Source: Lachnoclostridium sp.
GTDB lineage: Bacteria; Bacillota; Clostridia; Lachnospirales; Lachnospiraceae
Direction: 5' to 3'
Length of the DNA stretch: 5,770 nucleotides
NCBI GenBank assembly: GCA_003445895.1
Contig: DMCD01000152.1
Coordinates: forward strand, 1 to 5,770
Part shown: positions 1 through 4,339 of the stretch, piece after piece
How positions within the stretch are numbered: position 1 is the first letter of the stretch
Layout of the letters: every line of letters starts with the position of its first letter
Notes under the pieces: model-generated
Databases searched by the model: none
What the model was told of the DNA's origin: nothing
What the model saw: the letters and a program-made list of their open reading frames with translations, nothing else
Position numbers and translations under genes: made by a program

Positions 1-554
1 GCCATCTTGCCGCTTCCCGGACCCGGGGCGGTTACCACCACCAGGGAATGGGAGGTCTGAATATACTCATTCTTGCCGAAGCCGTCGTCGCTGATGATCA
101 GCGGCACATTGCCCGGATAGCCGGGAATGGTGTAATGGCGGTACACCTTCACGCCCAGGGACTGCAGCTTCCGCTCATAGGCGACGGCGCTCTCCTGTCC
201 CTCATATCTTGTCAGAACCACGCTGCCCACAAAGAGGCCGTAGCCGCGGAAGGCGTCGATCAGACGCAGAACATCCATGTCATAGGTGATGCCCAGGTCT
301 CCGCGGACCTTGTTCTTCTCAATGTCATTGGCATTGATGACCAGGACGATCTCCACGTCCTCCCGAATCTGGACCAGCATGTTGATCTTCGAATCGGGCC
401 GGAATCCCGGAAGAACCCGGGAGGCGTGATAGTCATCAAACAGCTTGCCGCCGAATTCCAGATAGAGCTTTCCTCCAAACTGTCCGATCCGTTCGCGGAT
501 GCGCTCCGACTGCATCTTCAGATATCTGTCATTGTCAAACCCGATTTTAAACAT
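1..554 (-). CDS. UPF0371 / DUF1846 family protein, N-terminal part (runs off left edge)
   Basis: This is the first 184 residues of a DUF1846 (UPF0371) protein; the family is usually about 500 residues, so roughly the last 60% lies outside the window. Recognition rests on family-typical stretches: GFDNDRYLKMQSERIRERI near the N terminus, FGGKLYLEFGGKLFDDYHA (residues 26-44), INANDIEKNKVRGDLGITYD (73-92), LIDAFRGYGLFVGSVVLT (98-115), and the glycine-rich VVTAPGPGSGKM at 173-184. The last resembles a phosphate-binding loop but is not a strict Walker A, because Met follows the Lys. There is no signal peptide or membrane segment, so it is probably cytosolic. The function is not established in the family as far as I know. 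The ATG at 554-552 is chosen because AGGAG (561-565) lies 6 nt upstream. The start overlaps the stop of the upstream small gene by 8 nt, which suggests coupled translation. Family assignment is confident; the role is unknown. Confidence 0.93.
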   Translation of the reverse strand, partial: MFKIGFDNDRYLKMQSERIRERIGQFGGKLYLEFGGKLFDDYHASRVLPGFRPDSKINMLVQIREDVEIVLVINANDIEKNKVRGDLGITYDMDVLRLIDAFRGYGLFVGSVVLTRYEGQESAVAYERKLQSLGVKVYRHYTIPGYPGNVPLIISDDGFGKNEYIQTSHSLVVVTAPGPGSGKM

Positions 555-807
555 CCTGTTCTCCTTTTCCGGTATCCTGCTGTTTGAGCTTCCTGATCTT
601 ATCATTAATATCATCTTTTGCCTTCGTGGACGCGCAGGTCACTGCGGCCTCCTCCGGCTTAATCTCTTTTCCCTTGGACGGGCAGTCCGCGGTACAGGTT
701 CTGCAGGGGCTCACCGACATGGGCTTGTCCCCGTAGAGCAGCACGACGGTTGCCGCAAGGCAGGCGATGAAAAACGCCCCGAATATGATTGCTCCTATCT
801 GTCCCAT
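547..807 (-). CDS. Small membrane protein with four-cysteine cluster, function unknown
   Basis: An 86-residue protein that I cannot assign to a family. Residues 5-25 form one hydrophobic, Gly/Ala-rich membrane segment at the very N terminus. Next comes a short soluble domain with Cys35, Cys38 and Cys42 (CRTCTADCP, spacing C-x2-C-x3-C-P) and Cys58. The tail is highly charged, rich in Lys, Asp and Gln, and probably helical (residues 60-86). Four cysteines in this spacing could bind a metal ion or an iron-sulfur cluster, or form disulfides; this is inference. The start ATG at 807-805 lies 1 nt after the stop of the preceding hydrolase, with GGGAG (814-818) 6 nt upstream inside that gene, and the 3' end overlaps the next gene. 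The same frame stays open upstream to 1005, but that part is antisense-like shadow sequence inside the hydrolase gene without its own ribosome site. The reading frame and start are well supported; the function is open. Confidence 0.8.
   Translation of the reverse strand: MGQIGAIIFGAFFIACLAATVVLLYGDKPMSVSPCRTCTADCPSKGKEIKPEEAAVTCASTKAKDDINDKIRKLKQQDTGKGEQDV
561..565 (-). promoter_or_regulatory. Ribosome binding site of the DUF1846 gene, inside the small cysteine gene
   Basis: A strong AGGAG on the minus strand, 6 nt before the ATG at 554, embedded in the last codons of the small gene. It fixes the DUF1846 start and the 8-nt overlap between the two genes. Confidence 0.8.
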
Positions 808-808
808 A

Positions 809-2563
809 TCAGTCTCCCAGAACATTTCTGATGGTGGTCGGCGTACGGTAATTCCAGGTGGAAATCTTGATGCCGTCCCGCGCGTTGGATGCGTGGCACA
901 CCTGTCCGTTTCCGATGTAAATTGCCACGTGGTTGATGCCGCCGCCCTTGGAATAGAATACCAGGTCACCCGGCCGCATGTTCTCCGCGCTGACCGCCGT
1001 GCCATATCCGGACTGTGCGCCGGACTGGTGCGGCAGGCTTACGCCGAAGTGATTCATGACGGACATGGTAAATCCGGAGCAGTCGGTTCCGTTGGTCAAG
1101 CTGGTTCCGCCGTAAACATAGGGATTGCCCAGGAACTGGGTGGCGTAGTTGACCACGTCTCCGCGGGTTCCGGAAACCGCACCGGCGCTTGCACCGGGCG
1201 ATGTCTGATAGGAAGAGCCGCCGCCGGAGGAGCTGCTGCCGGAGGACGCGCTGCTGCCGGAGGAGCCTGTGCCCGACGAGCTGCTCCCGCTGTTCCGGCT
1301 CGGAAGATTTGCGGAATTGGTGGTTTTCGGCTTCTCCACCACCGGTGCCGGCGGCGTATATTTGATGGCCTCATTCAGGGCATAGCGGACATCCACATAG
1401 TCGGTGGATACATAGGCTGTATCATCATCGATGGAAATGCCGACCCAGCCGTCCTGCTGGCTGACCACATCATAGCGCTCGCTGCCGGAAATCTGGGTCC
1501 AGATTCCGGCCTCGGTCTTTGGCTCCGTGCGGACATTCAGCATGTCCGTATTCACGATAGCCATGAGCTTCGCATTTTCCAGGGCGAACTGCTTGGCCGT
1601 ATCTCCGGTCATGATATACTCTGCCTTCACATATCCGGTGACAGGGCCGGACTGAATCTTCAGCCACTGGCCGTCCTCGGACACCTCCAGCACCTCGCCG
1701 GCCGCCTTGCCCGGCATCTTGCCGATGATGGCGCCCTCCTCGCTGGGGGCTTCGCGGACATTCAGGTAATTGTCCACATTGGAGATGCCGATCTGATCAT
1801 ACATATTCAGCACGGCAGTCTGCAGATCCAGCTCTCTCGCCTCGTTGAGGGCAAACTTCACGTCCGCATACTCGGACGAAATGTATCCGCCGGGAATCTG
1901 GATCCAGCCGTCCTGCTCGGAGACAATGGCATATCTCTCATTCTTCATGACCTGCTCGGTCACCCTGGCCTCCTGGCTGGGCTCTTCGCGGACATTCAGC
2001 TTCTCGGTGTTGATGACCGCCATGCGGCTCACCAGCTCTCTGGCCTTCTCTCTGGCCGCGTCATCCGTCAGAACAAATTCTCTGCTGATGTAGCCGGTAA
2101 ATCCGCCGGAGGACACCTGATACCAGCCGTCCACCGAATCATCAATGATGCTGACGGCGCTGCCTCCGAGAAGCTTGCCGTTGATCTTCGCGTTCTTGTC
2201 CGGCTCCTCCCGCATGTTCAGGAAGCCGCTGACCTGGACGATGCCGAGATTCTCATAGGAATTAATAACCGCTTCCTTCTCCTCCCAGACAGCTGCCTCC
2301 ATGCTCTCGCGGATCTGCTCCTCTGAGAGAGTCTCCGGCTCCGTCTCCACCGTTTCTTCCGCCGCAGTTTCCACCACGGTTTCCGGCTGTTTTTCCGGCA
2401 GAGCGATGCTTCCGCCCTGCATGAGCCGCACGCCGGCCACCAGCGCCAGCACCGCCGCAACGGCACCGCCGCCGATCATCACCGGCCGCATGGGATCCTT
2501 ACCCTCTCTGCGCTTTTTCGCCCGGTCGAGCCTCTCTTTATAATCCAGATTGTTATCTCCCAT
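809..2563 (-). CDS. Membrane-anchored cell-wall hydrolase: four SH3b domains, Ser/Gly linker, NlpC/P60 endopeptidase (second paralogue)
   Basis: A 584-residue protein predicted to cleave peptidoglycan stem peptides outside the cell; NlpC/P60 enzymes are typically gamma-D-Glu-diamino acid endopeptidases. The order is: basic cytoplasmic tail (KERLDRAKKRREGK, 9-22); membrane segment (about 29-47); acidic Glu/Thr-rich spacer (57-100); four SH3b domains (about 104-165, 180-232, 258-316 and 334-390), marked by LNxRxxP and DGW(I/V/L/Y) motifs; a Pro then Ser/Gly linker (402-465); and NlpC/P60 (468-584). The catalytic residues are visible as Cys495 in DCSGF, His545 in NHVAIYIG and His557 in CHAS. The ATG at 2563-2561 is preferred to an in-frame TTG at 2578-2576, because GAGG (2573-2576) sits 9 nt before the ATG. 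It starts 11 nt after its paralogue stops. It lacks a signal-peptidase-like site, so it is probably membrane-anchored, though release by cleavage cannot be excluded. No active-site loss is seen. Confidence 0.93.
   Translation of the reverse strand: MGDNNLDYKERLDRAKKRREGKDPMRPVMIGGGAVAAVLALVAGVRLMQGGSIALPEKQPETVVETAAEETVETEPETLSEEQIRESMEAAVWEEKEAVINSYENLGIVQVSGFLNMREEPDKNAKINGKLLGGSAVSIIDDSVDGWYQVSSGGFTGYISREFVLTDDAAREKARELVSRMAVINTEKLNVREEPSQEARVTEQVMKNERYAIVSEQDGWIQIPGGYISSEYADVKFALNEARELDLQTAVLNMYDQIGISNVDNYLNVREAPSEEGAIIGKMPGKAAGEVLEVSEDGQWLKIQSGPVTGYVKAEYIMTGDTAKQFALENAKLMAIVNTDMLNVRTEPKTEAGIWTQISGSERYDVVSQQDGWVGISIDDDTAYVSTDYVDVRYALNEAIKYTPPAPVVEKPKTTNSANLPSRNSGSSSSGTGSSGSSASSGSSSSGGGSSYQTSPGASAGAVSGTRGDVVNYATQFLGNPYVYGGTSLTNGTDCSGFTMSVMNHFGVSLPHQSGAQSGYGTAVSAENMRPGDLVFYSKGGGINHVAIYIGNGQVCHASNARDGIKISTWNYRTPTTIRNVLGD
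814..818 (-). promoter_or_regulatory. Ribosome binding site of the small cysteine protein, inside the end of the second hydrolase
   Basis: GGGAG on the minus strand lies within the last codons of the second hydrolase, 6 nt before the ATG at 807. With stop and start only 1 nt apart (TGATATG), this supports both the small gene and its translational coupling. Confidence 0.7.
1211..1294 (-). repeat. Low-complexity Ser/Gly linker tract with imperfect DNA repeats
   Basis: It encodes residues 424-451 of the second hydrolase, almost entirely Ser and Gly. On the plus strand the DNA shows imperfect units of the form GGAGGAGCTGCTGCC at 1226-1240, 1241-1258 (with a 3-base insertion), 1259-1273 and 1274-1288. 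All spacings are multiples of three, so copy-number change would keep the frame. Confidence 0.8.
1361..2272 (-). repeat. Internal duplication: two SH3b-pair units in the second hydrolase
   Basis: The same two-unit layout as in the first hydrolase, with a period of about 152 residues (YENLGI at 103-108 against YDQIGI at 255-260). Each SH3b resembles the same-position domain of the neighbouring gene more than the other unit of its own gene. For example, SEDGxWxKIQSGPVTGYVK occurs in the third domain of both proteins. Confidence 0.75.
1436..1462. repeat. 27-bp exact repeat shared with 3046-3072
   Basis: It is identical to 3046-3072 in the other hydrolase gene and encodes the QQDGWVGI part of the fourth SH3b domain in both. 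A second exact match of 23 bp (846-868 against 2612-2634) encodes the KISTWNYR end of the peptidase domains. These are the best-preserved parts of the paralogous pair. Confidence 0.8.
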
Positions 2564-2572
2564 AATCAGGTA

Positions 2573-2576
2573 CCTC
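2573..2576 (-). promoter_or_regulatory. Ribosome binding site of the second hydrolase, overlapping the upstream stop codon
   Basis: GAGG on the minus strand overlaps the TGA stop of the first hydrolase (2577-2575) and lies 9 nt before the ATG at 2563. A ribosome ending the first gene is therefore placed on the start site of the second. It also argues against the in-frame TTG at 2578-2576. Confidence 0.65.
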
Positions 2577-4143
2577 AATCTCCGATATAATTGACAATAC
2601 GATAAGGTTTGCGGTAATTCCAGGTGGAAATCTTAATTCCGCTCCTGCGGCTTGCCGCATGGACGATCTGTCCGTTGCCGATATACATTGCCACGTGATT
2701 GACGGTTCCGCCGCCGTTGGTGTAGAATACCAGGTCTCCCGGACGCATGGCGGAAGAATCGATGGCAGTGCCGTGACGGGCCTGGTCTCTGGAAACACGC
2801 TCCAGGGTAATGCCGGCCACATGGGCGTAGCAGTACTTCACGAAACCGGAGCAGTCGGCGCCGGTATGGGGATCATTGCCGCCCCAGACGTAGCGGTTGC
2901 CCACAAACTGCAGCGCATAGTTTACCAGGTCACTCCGGAGGATGCTCTTCTCATCGATGGGTGAGAACTTGATGGCCTCCGACAGCGCATAGCGGACATC
3001 CACATATTCGGAATTGACGTAGGCCACTTCCTCCTCGTCCAGATGAATGCCGACCCAGCCGTCCTGCTGGCTCACCACGTCATAGCGCTCCGCATTGGAG
3101 ATCTGGGTCCAGATCTTGGCGTCGGTGGACGGTTCCGTACGGACATTCAGCATATCCGTGGAAACGATGGCCATAAGCCTTGCCTCTTCCAGCGCCAGGG
3201 AATTGGCTGCATCGCCTGTGAGAATATAGTCCTTCTTTACATAGCCCGTGACCGGTCCCGACTGAATCTTGTACCATTCGCCGTCCTCGGAGGTCTCCAG
3301 AATCTCCGCCGCACATTTACTGGTCATCTTTCCGATGATCTTGCCGCTCTCGCTGGGCTCCTCCCGGACATTCAGGTAAGTATCCACACTGGAGATGCCC
3401 AGGTTCTTGTAAAGATTCAGAACCATGGTCCGCATATCCAGCTTTCTCGCCTCATTGAGGGCCGGCTTCACTTCCACATAATCGGCGGCCACATAGCCGG
3501 AGATCAGCTTGATCCAGCCGTCCTGCTCCGGCACCTCGATGATGTATCTCTCATTATTCAGCGCCTGGGCCACCACCTCGGCGTCCGTCGTGGGCTCCTT
3601 CCGGATATTCACCGCATCCGCGGTCACCACCGCCCGGTCCTGCACCAGTTCCATGGCCTTTGCTCTGGCCTCCTCACCGGTCAGAATGAAGTCCGACTTC
3701 ACATATCCGGTGATGCCGCCGGAAGAAATCTGATACCAGCCCTCCGTGCTGTCATCCACAATGCTGCAGGCAGCGTCCTCCTGAAGCTTTCCGATGATAT
3801 CCGACTCCGTATTCGGCTCCTGCCGGATGTTCATATATCCTTCCACATTGGCAATTCCCAGATTCTCATAGGAATCCACCACCGCCTGCTTTTGAAGCTT
3901 ACGCTCCTCCTCGGGGCTTAATGTGGTCTCTTCTGTCGCGACGACTTCCGCCTCTTTTCCTGCTCCTCCCGGTTCGGTGCCCTTGCCGCAGCTTCTTGCG
4001 CCGACGGCCAGAAGGCACACTGCAAGAAGGCCTGCGCCCGCGCAGACTGCCTTGCCCAGGGAGGTCAGGCGGATGTTCCGGCCCGTTTTCCAGGCCTTCG
4101 TCTCCTTCTCCTCCTGCGTGTTGTCAAACTTGATTTCTTCCAT
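2575..4143 (-). CDS. Membrane-anchored cell-wall hydrolase: four SH3b domains plus NlpC/P60 endopeptidase (first paralogue)
   Basis: A 522-residue protein of the same build as its downstream neighbour. It has a charged cytoplasmic tail (1-31), a membrane segment (about 32-49), an acidic spacer (56-87), four SH3b domains (about 94-155, 170-222, 248-307 and 327-382) and a C-terminal NlpC/P60 domain (403-522). The catalytic residues are Cys431 in DCSGF, His483 in NHVAMYIG and His495 in VHAA. The SH3b modules are expected to bind cell wall and the peptidase to cut stem peptides (family knowledge). Unlike the second copy, the catalytic domain follows the last SH3b almost directly. The frame stays open to an ATG at 4287, but that start has no ribosome site and lies upstream of the candidate promoter. 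The ATG at 4143-4141 has GAGG (4152-4155) 8 nt upstream and gives a normal tail plus membrane anchor. The segment ends in VGA, so it could instead be a cleaved signal peptide. It is probably the first gene of the operon that continues leftward. Confidence 0.93.
   Translation of the reverse strand: MEEIKFDNTQEEKETKAWKTGRNIRLTSLGKAVCAGAGLLAVCLLAVGARSCGKGTEPGGAGKEAEVVATEETTLSPEEERKLQKQAVVDSYENLGIANVEGYMNIRQEPNTESDIIGKLQEDAACSIVDDSTEGWYQISSGGITGYVKSDFILTGEEARAKAMELVQDRAVVTADAVNIRKEPTTDAEVVAQALNNERYIIEVPEQDGWIKLISGYVAADYVEVKPALNEARKLDMRTMVLNLYKNLGISSVDTYLNVREEPSESGKIIGKMTSKCAAEILETSEDGEWYKIQSGPVTGYVKKDYILTGDAANSLALEEARLMAIVSTDMLNVRTEPSTDAKIWTQISNAERYDVVSQQDGWVGIHLDEEEVAYVNSEYVDVRYALSEAIKFSPIDEKSILRSDLVNYALQFVGNRYVWGGNDPHTGADCSGFVKYCYAHVAGITLERVSRDQARHGTAIDSSAMRPGDLVFYTNGGGTVNHVAMYIGNGQIVHAASRRSGIKISTWNYRKPYRIVNYIGD
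2968..3882 (-). repeat. Internal duplication: two SH3b-pair units in the first hydrolase
   Basis: The four SH3b domains are arranged as two copies of a unit of about 153 residues. Each unit begins with a short helix-like linker (SYENLGI at 91-97, LYKNLGI at 244-250) and an SH3b ending in TGYVKxDxILTG. A second SH3b ending in YVxVxxAL(N/S)EA follows. The units have clearly diverged, so this is an old duplication visible at protein level and only patchily in DNA. Confidence 0.75.
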
Positions 4144-4151
4144 ACTTCTGT

Positions 4152-4155
4152 CCTC
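4152..4155 (-). promoter_or_regulatory. Ribosome binding site that decides the start of the first hydrolase
   Basis: GAGG on the minus strand, 8 nt before the ATG at 4143. It favours this start over the in-frame ATG at 4287, which has no such site and would add 48 residues with no membrane-protein logic. Confidence 0.7.
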
Positions 4156-4167
4156 GCAATGCAAATC

Positions 4168-4189
4168 TCCTGCCCTTTTCAGCGCAGGA
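4168..4189 (-). promoter_or_regulatory. Small hairpin in the hydrolase leader, just upstream of the ribosome site
   Basis: On the minus strand, TCCTGC and GCAGGA form a perfect 6-bp stem around a 10-base loop, ending about 12 nt before the GAGG ribosome site. The 3' arm contains an AGGAG-like element that would be hidden when the stem forms. A second, upstream pairing (CGCGG with CCGCG, 4215-4235) overlaps an alternative GCGGA/TCCGC stem. A regulatory role is inference only. Confidence 0.25.
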
Positions 4190-4263
4190 AACCTTTTTTT
4201 GTGAATAAATATGCCGCGGAAGTCCGCATCCCGCGAGAAAACAGACTCCCACATATGACATAT

Positions 4264-4272
4264 AATATACCA
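4264..4272 (-). promoter_or_regulatory. Candidate extended -10 promoter for the hydrolase operon
   Basis: On the minus strand the sequence reads TGGTATATT: a TATATT hexamer (5 of 6 to TATAAT) with a TG one base upstream, the extended -10 form. The hexamer 17 bases further upstream is TTTTTA, only a weak -35 match. Transcription would begin near 4257 and give a leader of about 114 nt before the ATG at 4143. The placement in the only AT-rich gap ahead of the operon supports it. AT-rich DNA produces such matches by chance, so this is a proposal. Confidence 0.4.
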
Positions 4273-4317
4273 CAATTGCAGGGACATAAAAATAAAACAA
4301 TTATTAAAATATGTTTA

Positions 4318-4339
4318 CAGAGAACCCTGAATTCCTCTG
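4318..4339 (-). terminator. Possible weak terminator after polC
   Basis: Directly after the polC stop codon, the minus strand has CAGAGGAA and TTCTCTG arms that can pair with one bulged G around a 7-base loop. A T-rich but interrupted tract follows (TATTTT, TTGTTTTATTTTT). The stem is short and the T tract is not contiguous with it, so efficiency is doubtful. It may only protect the 3' end, or be chance. Confidence 0.3.

Larger units (their letters stand above)
4144..4339. other. Intergenic region between polC and the hydrolase operon
   Basis: These 196 bp hold no convincing gene on either strand. The part nearest polC (4261-4320) is strikingly AT-rich, with about 13 G or C in 60 bases against a GC-rich background. 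It contains the candidate promoter. The part nearest the hydrolase start (4168-4235) is GC-rich with small inverted repeats and would be transcribed as a leader of roughly 110 nt. I do not recognise a known riboswitch in it. Confidence 0.75.

Noticed and set aside
11..36. Walker A ATP-binding loop in the DUF1846 protein
   Set aside because: APGPGSGKM looks like a P-loop, but Met replaces the Ser/Thr after Lys and the first Gly is misplaced; it is kept only as a glycine-rich family motif.
48..587. Plus-strand open frame of 179 codons at the left end
   Set aside because: It is antisense to the DUF1846 coding region, which matches its family almost along its whole visible length.
1215..1290. 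CRISPR-like or intergenic tandem repeat
   Set aside because: The 15-18 bp units are imperfect, contiguous without spacers, in frame, and encode a Ser/Gly protein linker.
767..2326. Long plus-strand open frame (519 codons) antisense to the second hydrolase
   Set aside because: It mirrors the periodic SH3b coding sequence on the other strand, with repeated Asp/His/Leu/Ile-rich pseudo-motifs, and has no recognisable domain. The minus-strand frame encodes a clear, conserved protein. GC-rich codon use keeps the antisense frame open.
3043..3921. Plus-strand open frame of 292 codons antisense to the first hydrolase
   Set aside because: It has the same antisense-shadow character as the frame opposite the second hydrolase, with no domain and no separate promoter context.
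3988..4050. Possible lipoprotein signal (Cys52 after the hydrophobic segment of the first hydrolase)
   Set aside because: The residues before Cys52 are Ala-Arg-Ser; Arg at -2 and the lack of Leu/Val/Ile at -3 do not fit a lipobox.
4205..4260. Sporulation sigma-factor promoter (CATATG/CATATTTAT as a sigma-E or sigma-K type -10)
   Set aside because: No matching -35 element at the proper distance upstream of either hexamer on the minus strand.
4144..4287. N-terminal extension of the first hydrolase from the ATG at 4287
   Set aside because: No ribosome site is present, the codons run through the AT-rich promoter-like region, and the extension would put 48 odd residues before a normal tail and membrane anchor.
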